Positions 11,097 to 23,300 of a stretch of DNA of 64,000 bases are shown here, in pieces. Position 1 is the first letter of the stretch. Each line of letters begins with the position of its first letter. Position numbers and translations under genes: made by a program. Origin of the DNA: Plumapathes pennacea (Eukaryota; Cnidaria; Anthozoa; Antipatharia; Myriopathidae); the NCBI GenBank assembly GCA_964036295.1, contig OZ038463.1, forward strand, positions 31,573,295 to 31,637,294, given 5' to 3'. The notes under the pieces are model-generated. The model saw nothing but the letters and a program-made list of their open reading frames with translations, was not told the DNA's origin and searched no databases.

Positions 11097-14000
11097 ATGA
11101 TTATGTCAACAATAAGGGTAAACTGGAGGCCTCTTGGATTGTTAACTTTTCTCATAATTTCTATTTTCTGGATTTTCTATCACGTCCCAAGAGGAAGCCA
11201 AACTTTGTTCAGCACACAAGGACAGGAGACTGGTAAGCACCATAAATATATACGGGTTCTCCAAGGGACTAAGTGGAAAAATCGATTCTTTTAGAGGGCG
11301 TGGAAGGCAATAAGAAAACACAGCTACACTGTAGCAAGTGTAGATTACCCGGCCATTTGTAAAGTCTGCTTTGTAGAACCAGCCAATGATGAAAAATATG
11401 CCGAAAGGGGTCCGTGATGCTTTTAGTTCTATACCTATATGTGTGCACGAATCAAGCTGACCAACACAAACATGTCCTTTGGGTGAACTGGAATTGACTT
11501 ACAGGTGTTACAATGTGTTTTTTCTCTGCTTGATCATCACACATGTGTTTAATTATCATCTTGTTTGCAGAAAAATCAGCTGCACGTGCAGGACTCCACG
11601 AAAAGTTACTTAAAGAAAAAGATACGAGGATTGAGTATCTCGAACAACTTTTAAAGAAAGAGCAGAAACCCTCCTTGGAAATGGAGAAAAAAGCCAAAAA
11701 GTGAGAAACACTTGCAGTTGACTGTATTTTTGTAATCAAATAATTTGCATAATGTGTGCAACAGCACTTGTGTATGTATAAGTGACTTTGTCTGACCAAA
11801 TCCCCACACATGTACACTATACCATATAGATGGTGTTTACTATTTTGATGATGCTAATTGGTGAACCATTTTTGTTTTAATCCAGAGGACCCGTCTAGCA
11901 CCCCCTACACCCCCAAAAAAGGGATTGCCAAATGTGACTGCCTTATTGACTGAAATATTGTACTGCATGTCTGCTCTGTTTACTGTTTTTAAGGTTCACT
12001 GGTCAGAAACTTGTTCACTTGGACCTGAAAGGTGCTCCACCAAAGATGAACTTTTTGCTGAAGGTAATTGCAGCATGGCCCAAAAATTCCCTGCAGCATA
12101 TATAATGGCATCATAGAATACTGCATGCTCTTTTCTAAAGCTTTACATGCATGTACAATATTATCCCGGGGGTACTTTAATATATTTCCTATATAGGGAT
12201 GTTCTGCCCGATAGGGTATCATTTTCAGGGTCTTCTGTCTTAAACAGGGTATCAAAGTTTACATTTTCATGTTTTAAACAGGGTTATTTTTCAAAGATTT
12301 TCTCCTCTTCCCCTCCCCCCTCGACCACATTTTTGCTCTTGCCGTTTTCGCACGATTTCTTCGTATGCTCCAATGGAAACGCATACAACGCAGGCTAGCT
12401 TATCTAACCTTAGTCATCAAATTAGAGCACTTTGACTTTATAGACAGGGTAGCAAAATTTCCATTTTTGTGTCTTGAATAGGGTCAGCTAGGGTTTTATA
12501 GAGTCAGCGGAACCCCACCCCCCCCCCCCCCCCCCCTGGAATATTATCATGTGCACTTTCATCTGAAATGCTGTATGCTGTACGCTATTTTTGAATATTG
12601 CCTAGTATGCAAATTTATATTAATTATTTGTTAACTAATATACTGAATCACAGTATAATGGCGATGTGATTTTGTGTCAAAATTTGGAAAAAAGCCAACC
12701 TGCCTCGATCTTGGCAACTGAACAGTTTACTCTAGAGCTGCATGTGTATAAGAAAGCTGCAATATTGAAAAAATGTTCAATCCTGAGTTTGCATGTGCAG
12801 TGCTCGACATTAAGGTTTTAGGTTGGTTGCCCTTCAGACTGTAGATTGACTTCAAGCAATAGAAAGTTTCATGATTTCTGGTTGCCCAGTCATAAATTCA
12901 CCTGCCTGACCAAAAGTTTTGGTTGCCCCGTTCATAGTGTGGGCAACCGTAAATGTTGAGCATGCACTGATGTGTACTCAGTGAATTTAAGTCAAAGCTG
13001 GGTGCACAGTCAGTAAAATATTATTTAACTTGATTCCTGTCAAATTAGTAAAAAAAGGTTTTTGCTCTCAGGTGTTACCACACTTCAGGAAGTGGGGTGC
13101 TACAGGTTTGTTAGTGGAGTATGAAGACATGTTTCCATACACTGGAGAGCTGGAAGTGATTCAGAGTAGTCATGCATATAGGTATTTTTATCTTAACAGT
13201 TGTTACATTCCTTTTTGTTTCTCCAAGATCTTGAGTGAAATGAACACAGTTCAACGAGACCAGGAATTAAGCGAGGCCTAGCTGATGTTGTCTCACATTC
13301 TTGGCTTATTTTGCTTCCCTGTTTAGTCTAATTTGGTTGATTTCACTTACATATAATAAAAGTCTGTTATAGTTGCTGACCCCCAGTCTTTTTTTTTACT
13401 GTAGATTATAGTGTACGCAGTTTTAACTCCTGTTCTTACTCTGTCATTTATCATGATCATGATTATATTTTATACCTAAGGCTTAAATTCTTCTAAATTC
13501 TGGATCTTCTTTAATTTTCTCATACTTTCTTCTGATTCTATTTTCTGTTTAATAATACTGACTTTATGTCCATTCTCAATCTCATTTTTATGTCCACCTG
13601 TTTTCATGTATATAGTGTATATCCAGGTCATCCATTCAATCCATCTTATGTAATTTATACCATTGTTTCCTTACTTCCTTGTTTCCCAGCTCTCACCCAG
13701 TTCACCCCTTCCTCCGATTTCATTTTTCATTTCTAGATCACCTTTCATTCACATTTCATTTGTTTATCCTGTAGTGCAAATGAAATAAAATCATTTCTAG
13801 ATGAAGCCAAGAAGAATGATCTGACTGTGGTGCCACTTGTACAGACATTTGGACACTTGGAGGTTTGTAATATATACAGTTAGGAGTTACTTGATTACTA
13901 TAGTCTTGTTAATAAAGGTCAATATTTTATTAAGCCTTTCACCAGGTGAAGGTTTCAGTCAGTAGTGACTGACTTTAACCATGCAAGAATTCTCATCAAT

Positions 14001-17000
14001 ATTATGAATATCCTGCTTACAGACTCTCCGCTTTGATTTTGGGTTTTTCTTTTGGTGCAGATTATCTAGGGGGGGGGGGGGAATGGGGGGGGTGACACGA
14101 AATTTTATCCAACACTTTCGGTATTGCTGTAGGAAATTCGATTTTTCATTACATTTCATCTTAAGTTTTGACAATTTTTAAGCGTTATTCTCATGGCTTG
14201 TTGCAAGTTGCATATGCTGTGAAAAATCCACAGATTTCTGACTAATGCTTTGTAATATATAACCAACTTGAATTTCTAATTTTCTATACTTTTATTCTTT
14301 CTCAGTTTTTGAAAAGACATTCTTGTGTTTCCAGTCTCCTTTGATGGGAACTGAAGATGTACAGTGCATGTTGATTCTTCTTATGTATTCTTTCTGGCTT
14401 TCTGTTTTCTTACTGTCTGCAGTTCCTTCTAAAACACAAAGAGTTTGCGCACCTCAGAGAGACAGAGCATTATACCAACTCCTTGTGCCCCATCAACAAG
14501 GGTAAGTTATAAAGGAAGAGGGGGGAGGGGAGGGGAGGGGAGGGGAATCCACCTGAGATTCCACTTATACACTTTTCTTGCAGAGTCAGTTCCTTTAGTG
14601 AAGACGATGATCAATCAAGTGATGAGCCTGCATCCAGATGTACAGTGGTTTCACGTCGGAGGAGACGAGGTGCGTAGTACGGCCGTCACGTGATCTGTAA
14701 TGGGAAGAGAATTACGTCTTCGGAAGCCGAATGACGCGAGAGTATTGTCATTTGGTATGCAGCAAGATACCTCCGGTTTTTGTCGTTGCTGAATTTTGTT
14801 TGTTTGTTTTTGTATGTTATAAAAAGCGCAAAAAAAAGTAAACATAACCTGTAGGTATTTACACAAAACGGTGTTCTCGGAAAACGCCGTTCTCACGTTT
14901 ACGAACGATTTGTTGAAGTATTTCTTACCAAAACTAAATTGTCAATTGTCAAAAGTCTCGTGCACAGCATTCAAGAAAGAGATATATTAAAGGGCAACTG
15001 AGGTCGTAAGGCGTAGCTCCAAAAGCGGCTCTAGCATATTCGTCACATATTCGTATCATCAGTACAATTCATTGATCACACAAGATTTGATTGGAGTCGC
15101 TTCATGACGCTGTTACGACATCTAGGACCGATCCACTGAACTCTTCGACCAGCGCGAACAAGTGATGTTATTTATTTATTTATTTGTTTTTTAATCTACT
15201 TTGCAGGTTTGGAACATCAAAACTTGCCCGACGTGCACCAAAGACAAACGCAACGCGAAACAGCTGTTCGTTGATCACATGAAACCAATCTTCCAACACG
15301 TGCGTAGCAAGGGGAAAGTACCGCTCTTCTGGGATGACATGATGAGATACTGGAGTGTGGTTGAGCTGGAAGGTACACGTGTTTCACCCCTGCTGGTATT
15401 AGGGGGGGCGCCCTCTCAGCCAATCAAATGCTGTTAAGGTTTAAACTGTAGCCACTTTAGTTCCTAATATGAAAAATATATAATTTGTGGTCTGTCATTG
15501 GAGTTGTTCGTGTGATTCGAGTACATTTTGGTCTTTGTGTTGGTGAGGTTTTGAACCAGTGCACGCCTGTTTGTTGAAGATGCGTCCCTCGGTGGATTGG
15601 CGGAACCCATGGTCTGGAACTACGTGGCTAACCCTGCAGAACGTTTTCCTCCCGGTAAGTAGAAGAGTAACAGTTGTGATGAGAATAAGAGTGGAAAATG
15701 AGAATAAAAGAATAAGAATCAGGGTAAAGGTTACTACCCTCTCCCAGCCAACCAGACCTTACAGCGTGTTGTTCTTGATGTTTAAATGTCCATCTTTCTA
15801 TTTCCTGCAGATTTGTGGCAAAGATATGCTGCAGTATTTTCACGTATATGGGTAGGCAGTGCCTTCAAAGGTAAGAACTGCCCTAACACAACCAATGCTC
15901 AATTTAAGAAAAGCTTCAGAGCCCGGTTGTTCGAAGTTGGATTAAGCTAACCCAAGATCGACCATACTCTTTCTCTCGATTTCTTGGCCAATAAACTGCA
16001 AAGGTTTGATAAAATACCGACTAAGAGACTTGTTCCAGTTAAAAACCCATAAAGGAGAGCGTTTTGTGAGCGAAACCTTCACATTTTCAGGCCCAAAAAT
16101 AACAGCAAAGTTTTGACCTAATCCAGGATTAGGTTAATCGTCTTTTGAACAACTGGCCCCAGGTCTCCCTCATCAATGATTACCATTTCAATACCTTTTT
16201 TGTTTCAATTTCCAAAGGAGCGACCTTCCCGTGGTCTAATTTTGCGCCCATCAGTTTCCACGTCACCAACAACCTTAATTGGTTGCATATTATCACCAGT
16301 CTGCCTCCCACTACCGAGGTCGTTGGGATTGCATTGACAGGTTGGAGCAGGTAGGTCGTCTTGTTTCTGTTTTTGGTTCCCAAGTCTATGTGTGAACTCT
16401 GTATGAGTCATTGTTAGGATTAAAGTGGAAATTGAGCGTCCCTTCTCCGCAGGTATGACCACTATGCCACGATGTGCGAGCTTCTGCCTGCTGCCCTGCC
16501 GTCCCTGGCCTTCTGTTTGGCTGCTTTGAACAATGGTTAGTGGAATCTTGAACATTTGTTAATTCGCATGTTAATTCTGACATGTAAATGTCTCATTTTC
16601 ACAAAAACAAAGGGGGGATTTCATACTGGACCTCGTTTTGAAACAGAGGCAGATGCGGGCATTTCGTAGAAATGGCTTGTTGAACCGGTTCGGAAAGTAC
16701 ACAGGATAATCTCCTCAAAGAATGGTCCGAAACGGCCAAAAAATCGATCACGATTGTCTCGTCTCCGCTTTCGGGAAGCGCGAAATTGGCGAGGTGGTGG
16801 GGAAAAATTGGAAATTTTTTGATTTGATATTGATGCCTTTGTACTTCCCTGTCACACGAAAACACAAAGCAAAAGTGTCCGGGTAAACGCACTGACGAAC
16901 TTTCTTCATAACCAATCACATCACGACCAAACTGACCAATCACAGGGGCGACCAGGGAAGCCTGGGAATAGTGTAGTATAACAGCTAAATAAAGCATGTA

Positions 17001-18786
17001 CAGTTATTGCAGTGTAGCTTCGCATCCATTGTGAGTAGGAGGTCCTAAATCTCCACCACATTGCAGGGAAGATGGATGATGAAATACGCGTATCTGTGGC
17101 CAAGGAATTGGATTTGCCGCGCACTTTCTCCCTCAGTCCAGCAATGTCCAGGTGGGATTTTATGAATAGAGAACCAAGGAAACTGTTGTGGCGAGGATGT
17201 TTGAATATTTGTTTCTTTTGGTACGGAGAGTATCTGTGGAATTGAAAGTTAGAAGTTTTGTAGATTGAATGAAAGATGGCCTTTAGCAGTGAGATGTTTC
17301 CATTTGTTGCAGGTATGAGCCACCGAAAGGCGACTTTCCCGGCAGTGAGCTGTACACGATGGTAGCAAAGCTGGAGATTGCCATTTACAAGATGAACGGT
17401 GTATTGCATCTGTGAGTTTGCTTCTTGTGATAAAACTTATTAAGAATTATTCACACAAAGGGACCGCGTGCATGCAGTACGATTTTTTGACCAGAGTGAA
17501 GTTAGCAGCCTTTTCAGCAGCCTGTTCGAAATCAAACAAAAAGCGACAAAAATAAAATAAGCGCTGCTGACACTAATTGCTTTGTGGTATAGAGTACAGA
17601 ACAAGGTGATTCAGATCAGCACAGGGCTCCAGCATACACCTTTTCTGCCGTGTCGCCATTACTTGCCTACCTTGGTTCCAGAGGTTCCTCTCTAGCCAAG
17701 CGGCGAAGGCTCGGCAGAGAGCGGCAAAGGCGAACGATGGCGAGGAACCTCTGGGCGCGCGAGGTAGCAACCTCACTTCCATGCCAGTTTTTCTCGCTTG
17801 CGATCGCCATTGTTTTTGTCAAACATTAACCAAGCAGCGACGAAGTTGAGCTGAACTCATGGAAGTGAGGTTGTTACCTCGCGCGCCCAGAAGTCTTTTT
17901 TGCTCGCTTCATCGCCGCCGTTCTTGTGTGAAAACTCTCGAAGGAGTAATATAAGGACCTCTGGAACCAGGATGTTACTGGCCGTAAAAGCGACAAAAGG
18001 GCAACTTCAGAAAGGGAGTCCTTATTTCAATTGATTCAAGATAATTGTGCGAAGCTAGCTTTAATGTTCACGCCTGTTTGCACGCCAGGGAAGGGGGTTG
18101 GATGCTCGATCGACAAGAAAGCGAGAAGTTCCTGAGTTACCACCAAATAGAGGCTGCAGTGAAAAGGGTAGATACGTAAGTATCAAAAGTCTATCACCCA
18201 GTCATTCTGACCGTATACTTTCTTCTTTCCTCCCTTCCTTATCCGTCCTTCTTATTCCCCTTGACCCTTCTCCTCTCCCCTCTGCCTTCTTCTTTTACCC
18301 CTTTCCTTAAAACCCTCTCCCTCCTTCTGTCCATCCGTCCCTTTATTCCCCTTTTCTTTTCTTGTATCCGTCCTCCTCCTCCCACCGCCCTTTTTTCTTG
18401 GTCCTCTTATCTGCTCAATTTCCCCTATCCCTCTCTGTCCTTCCCTCTACTCCCCCTCCCTCTCCCTTCCTCTTTTCCTCCCTTTCATTGACCTCCTCTC
18501 CCTCCTTCCTTCCATTTCTCTCTTCACCCTTCTTCCCTCTCTGCTCCGCCTCTCCGCGACAGAAAGCTACGACGTAGCTAATCGGATGTTACCGTAATTC
18601 TTGCGTCTCAGTGCTTTGGAGATAATGAACGAGCTGAAGGGAGGTGATACGGCTGAACTGTTACTGAAAGTTTACGACAGTGACACTGTCCGGGAGTGGA
18701 TTCATGACAAGATAGAAAGTCACATCAAGCGACTGACGGACAAGAAAACTAGGCTGCAGCAGCTGCAACAACTCGCTCAGACTTAA
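11097..18786 (+). CDS. HEXD: Hexosaminidase D (GH20) with N-terminal membrane anchor, 16 exons
   Basis: Glycoside hydrolase family 20 enzyme that removes terminal N-acetylgalactosamine or N-acetylglucosamine. Exons: 11097-11232, 11571-11700, 11994-12063, 13072-13181, 13775-13862, 14423-14501, 14584-14669, 15207-15372, 15580-15654, 15811-15870, 16218-16350, 16453-16535, 17067-17151, 17313-17411, 18089-18175, 18612-18786. All phases agree and give 553 residues. Family hallmarks are VHLDLKGAPPK, YEDMFPY, PLVQTFGHLEF, the catalytic pair HVGGDE (D232-E233), FWDDM and LTGWSRYDHY. Residues 13-28 form a hydrophobic helix after a short basic N-terminus, followed by a charged, coiled-coil-like linker (about 47-88), then the catalytic domain from about residue 92. 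Known mammalian HEXD begins almost at the catalytic domain and is nucleocytoplasmic, so a type II membrane form is unexpected. The start at 11097 is the first ATG in frame. Identity of the enzyme is secure; the anchor depends on exons 1-2 belonging to the same transcript. Confidence 0.93.
12165..12539. mobile_element. hAT-like MITE with repeat interior (copy in HEXD intron 3)
   Basis: The element begins CCCGGGGGTAC, ends in a long C run then TGG, and is flanked by perfect 8-bp direct repeats AATATTAT (12157-12164 and 12540-12547). Inside are degenerate repeats containing ACAGGGTA or ATAGGGTA with TTTTCA or TTTTCAT. These resemble the ATAGGGT units of the related copies at 21886-22162 and 43819-44145. 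No coding capacity is visible. Confidence 0.7.
14519..14546. repeat. (GGGGA)n microsatellite
   Basis: About five tandem AGGGG units in HEXD intron 6, on the plus strand. Confidence 0.8.
15920..16159 (+). mobile_element. GCCCGGTT-family repeat, copy A (HEXD intron 10)
   Basis: A 240-bp repeat starting GCCCGGTTGTTCGAA and ending TTTTGAACAACTGGCCC, giving imperfect inverted ends. Related copies are at 22439-23208 (interrupted by a TTAA element) and 60507-60748 (reverse orientation), with a partial one near 42165-42280. Shared internal blocks are CTAATCCAGGATTAG, TTTCTCTCGA and CCAATAAACTGCA. This copy preserves the uninterrupted TTAA at 16039-16042, the site hit in copy B. It is probably a non-autonomous DNA transposon. 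Confidence 0.7.
17667..17975. mobile_element. Nested foldback element (HEXD intron 14)
   Basis: Outer arms carry GGTTCCAGAGG near 17671 and its inverse CCTCTGGAACC near 17960. Inner arms of about 36 bp (near 17749-17785 and 17856-17892) both contain GCGCGCGAGGTA.CAACCTCA when one is reverse-complemented. The outer end is shared with the foldback at 30869-30994 in ELMOD3, suggesting one family. There is no coding potential. Confidence 0.6.
18210..18560. repeat. Pyrimidine-rich tract (CT-rich), HEXD intron 15
   Basis: About 350 bp in which the plus strand is nearly all C and T (CCCTCC, TTCCTT and related words) with no fixed period. Open frames across it are compositional artefacts. It lies directly before the last HEXD exon, so it merges with that intron's polypyrimidine tract. 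Confidence 0.85.
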
Positions 18787-20339
18787 AACACGTTCAGCAG
18801 ACGGCAATGATCTTAATAGTACATTCTGCGGGATTGCAAGCAACCTGTATTCACTGTGAAATAAGGACTTTTGTTATTGCGCTTATGCTTGTGTCGCTCG
18901 TAAAAACAAGGCTTACGCCACAACACAGGAATTTGAAACATTCATCACGAAGCTCCCATGATCCTTTCCGCGTGCTCTCGTACCTTGCATCGAATGAGCG
19001 ATGGAATCGCCGATCGCTCATATTCAATGCAATCAAGATACGAGTACACGGGCAAGGATTGTAAAGTTTCATTCGTCGCGCCATATCTCCTACCGAATGG
19101 ATCTTTTTCTTTTTAAATCCATTTCTTAAAATCTCAAAAAATAACGAAGTGTGTTCTTAGCCAACATGGCCGACACGAGTCACGCAAGGACTGATGGGAT
19201 TTTTAGTACTTTGAACACCGCGCGGAAATACGTTTTTCGACCGTTAGATCACCTTACTGGTGAACCAGCGGTCATTCATCCTACAGAACTGTGGAAGCGA
19301 CAGCAAATTCAATTGTAGTTTTCGTAGTTCGTGTAACGCTTGCAAAACTTGAAGACTTGCAAGTATAAGTTAGTCATTTTTTGTTCTGTGCACAAGAACA
19401 ACGGAGCTTGCACACGATGTGATATTTTACCTAAGTTAGATAGTAATGGGGACGAATGCTGACCAACAGAACTGACGTCAAAAATGTATACCTGTATCTC
19501 GTATCAGGTACTCGCATAAAACAGGGTATTTACAAAAAGAAAACAAATAGTTTAAACCTACCGACGCGTTTTAAGGCTCTTTTGCCGACAGAATAAGAAG
19601 ACTTATTTAACGTATTTTGTTAAACATCACGTTTTAGTTTGCAGAACTGCTTAAATTTAGTAAATAACAGTGCTGTTACCCAATTTACTGGCGAATGACT
19701 GACTGCAGAACAAAAACTGACCATAATCAGCTTTCATTCTTCTCTCCGAAAACCAACAAGAAAAACTGATTTGAAAGTGCAGAAGTTCAATTATCAATCG
19801 ATGTTATTGTCGCCTTGATTGTAACAGTTCGTGTTGTTTTAAATATGTTACATGTTTTCGCTCCGCAAACCAAAAACAAACTTATTTGAAAGTGCAGAAT
19901 TTCCAATTATCAATCAATGTTATTGTCACCTTGATTACAACAGTTCTTGTTGTTTTAAATAAGTTACATGTTATACATGCGTGGGTGTTTTACATAGCCA
20001 ACAAAAAAGAAAGGAAAGAAACAAATAGAAACAAAGAAATAATAAATAATACAAGATAAAAGTAAGTAGAGAAAAAAATGTATACATATCTATGTATTAT
20101 AAATGTGCATAGCGTTTATAGTTAGAATACATCGAAGCTGTATATCTTTGTGAGCCAAAAAGTAAAACTCTGGTTCTGCCAACATCACCCAGGCTTACAC
20201 AGCATAACGAGTTTTAAACCAGCTGTTACCCGAGGAATTAAAAAAAAAAACTGGTTGCCCAGCAAAGAACACGACGCAATAAACTCCCACAAGTCAGTAA
20301 AGATTCAATATCGTGGTCGAGAAGTTAAACGTTCTCAAG
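18787..20339. other. Convergent intergenic region with a tandem duplication
   Basis: This is the 3' side of both HEXD (+) and the CCDC166-like gene (-). The only structure seen is a two-copy tandem repeat at about 19740-19974 with a period of about 117 bp. Both units carry a CTCCG.AAACCAA block, then TTTGAAAGTGCAGAA, AATTATCAATC.ATGTTATTGTC and TTGTTTTAAATA, and differ by scattered substitutions. No open reading frame or RNA gene was found. Confidence 0.7.
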
Positions 20340-23300
20340 CTATTTCCCAGCCACGTTAAAAGCTACAGTTTTCTTGTCGGCCGTCTTGTCCTCATCGTCG
20401 TCTTCGAGCCCAAATGACTTGTAAAGCCTGTTTTGTCTGGACCCTCGCAGCCTGCGCAGATCTCTACCGTACTGCAGCTCTCGCTGTAGAGTCTTGTGTT
20501 GCTCCTCCAACTCCTGGCGGTGAGAGTGAAGCGCCCTGGTCTTACGAATCAGCTGGAGCAGTTCCTTGCGTAAAACTCTGTTTTCCGCCTTAATTCTGTG
20601 CGTATGATCATCCAAACACTGCTTTGCTTCCTGCAATAAGCGTGAAAACGTGACCATCTCATGGTAAAATTACAATACTACGCACATGTTATCCCACAAA
20701 GCGTATATCTTCTTGCCTGTGCCGTATCCGAACTAAACACCCCGGTAGTGTTAAAAAGGCAGTGCCATGAGATGCGCGTGCGCGCGCGTTTGGTCGAATC
20801 TTGAAAACACTGGGCGAATGTTTTCAAGTTTAAAATCCAAGATGGCGTCCAAACATTTCTTCAATAAATCGAAGCGAGCCGTTTACTAGCCTGCAAATAC
20901 AGACGGATTTTTCGCCTGTTGCTTCGCGAGGCCAGGAAATCCGCAGGCTAACCCTTATACGTGAGCTTCTCCTATTTTGCCTGGATCCGCCCCTGCAGAC
21001 CTCCCCGTCGGGTTAGTAGATTTTCCAGACAACTGTAACTGAGTTAGTGATTCAGATGGCTACACCTTTTCTTTTCTTTTCTTTCTTTCCTCTTTCTTTC
21101 TTTTTTTTTTTTTTTTTTTTTTTTCTCCATCGCGCACCCTGTTCTTCTGTTGATAGTCTGGAGGTCCCATAACAGAATATCTGTTAATATAGTCTGGAGG
21201 TCCCATAATAAAATAAGACTGGATAGAGGGAGGGCGGGGCCAGCTCAGTCGATACCAACAGAACGAAACTATGAAGAGCTCCTCCACAGAGAGGAAGCCT
21301 CCCTTCATAAATTGCCGAACCTGTGAAGCCTGCTGCGCCATGTCCCGTATCCGTACGTCCGAGTCCTTCTGATAGTTCCTCTTCTCGCGTAGAAACTGAG
21401 ACTTGAGTTTTTGTATCGCCTCAGAGTGTTTGCCTCGCATGTTGTGAACTTCCTCGTTCAGTCGGGAAATCTCCGCTTCCTGGTCAAGTTGAAGCCTCTG
21501 AAAGGAACCACAAAAATGTAAGCAACAGTATAGATAGCAGACTAAAGGCGCGTTCAATTGGGTCTATTCCGGAACAGGCATAGCACTGCTGATCGGTAAA
21601 ATTATTTGGTTTGGAGCTGACTAGGGTTAATAGGATAAATCGGCAGCTGTTCAAAGTGCAAGCAAGGAGGTTGTTAGAACAATTTCGAACAAAATCTCCC
21701 CCAGAACAAGCGAAACTTTGGGTCATTTTAGCTATTCCTATTCCGGAATAGACCCAATCGAACGCACCCTAATAGTACTATATATATAGAAATAGTGTAG
21801 CAGCGCTTTCTAGGAAGTAATAAATATTCACTGCAGTCGTAATGGAAAGAGAAGTAGCACTGGAGTTAGTCTAGCACTCGTCAGTCCCGGGAGGGTACTC
21901 CTCAAAATTTTGGGTGGGAGTGTGCCGCCCAGGACTGAAAACCCTTATCCTATTTCAGACCAAAAAATTGCGGTTTTCGACCCTATTTCAGACCAAAATT
22001 TGCAATTTTCGACCCTATTTCAGACCAAATATCAAAATCTCCGACCCTATTTCAGACCAAATATCAAAATCTCCAACCCTATTTCAGACTAAAATGCTGA
22101 AAATAATACCCTTTGGGGCGGCATATACCTATATGGATCATATATGGGAGTACCCCCCCGGGTGGTCAGTTTATAGGTAAACGTTGTAGTTAGTAGTAGA
22201 TGTCGTTGTTACAAGCTGTAATCTGGTATCAGTCGAACCCCACTATTTCGAAGTCACACGGGACATGAAAAAAAAGTTCGAAATAGCGGGGTTTCGAAAT
22301 AGCCGATAGTAAATGAATGAAAAAAATATCCAAGGGAATTCGGCTTGACTTCGAAATAACGAGGACTTTGAATTACCCGAGTTCGAAATAGCGAGGTTTG
22401 ACTGTAGTATACTACTGGCTAGTGGTAGTAAAACTTCTGGGCCCGGTTTTTCGAAAGTCGATTAAACTAATCCAGGATTAACGAAATTCTTTCTCTCGAC
22501 CTCTCTCCCAATAAACTGCAGAGTTTTGTTCTAAGATTGATTAGTAAGCTTGTTCCAGCTTAAAGTGCCTATAAACCTTCAGACGTTACGTTTTTATATG
22601 AAAGTAGGAAGTGATCTATTAAGCAACTTATATTCAAAGAAACTCCGTTCCGAAGCGTTCTTATACTTTTTTCACGCGGTTGAATTCAGAATTCCGAAAT
22701 CTTGACCGAGCGACATGGGAGACTGGGTCTGTGACGTCAGAGAAGGGACTGGAATCGCTTTGGCGTCTCTTTGCCTTAGTTGTTTTTTTCCCTTGGTTAC
22801 GTTTTTCTCGACAACACATCTATGAGGCATAATTCTCACCTCGCCAACTGAAAAATCTGTGTGAAAGTTTTGTTTGACAAGAAACGAGTCCCTCCTCTGA
22901 CGTCATAACCCAGGCTCTCCATCGAAAAACTTTGCGCGGTCAGATTCAAAATGGCGCTCAAAATTGCATGTTTGCTGGGCGGAAAAATATATAAGAACGC
23001 TTCGGAGCGGAGTTTTTTTGGCCATAAGTTGTTTAGATTACTTCCTACTTTCATATAAAAACGTAACGTCTGAAGGTTTATAGGCACTTTAAAACGTTAT
23101 CAAGAAAGTCGTTGTGGACGAAACTTTCACGTTTTCAGGCTTATAAACGACAAGAAAGTTTAGAACTAATCCAGGATTAGCCTAATCGTGCTTTGAAAAA
23201 CTGGGCTCAGACTATAGTTAGTAGACTTACGTACGCGAGTACCGTAAATGTTCTAATAAGACCCCGGCGGGACGGGGTGCTTATGTTATCTTAACATGTG

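Noticed and set aside
17391..17404. GTGTAT as the donor of HEXD exon 14
   Set aside because: It leads to a stop codon in the next exon. The GTGAGT at 17412 keeps the reading frame and is a better donor.
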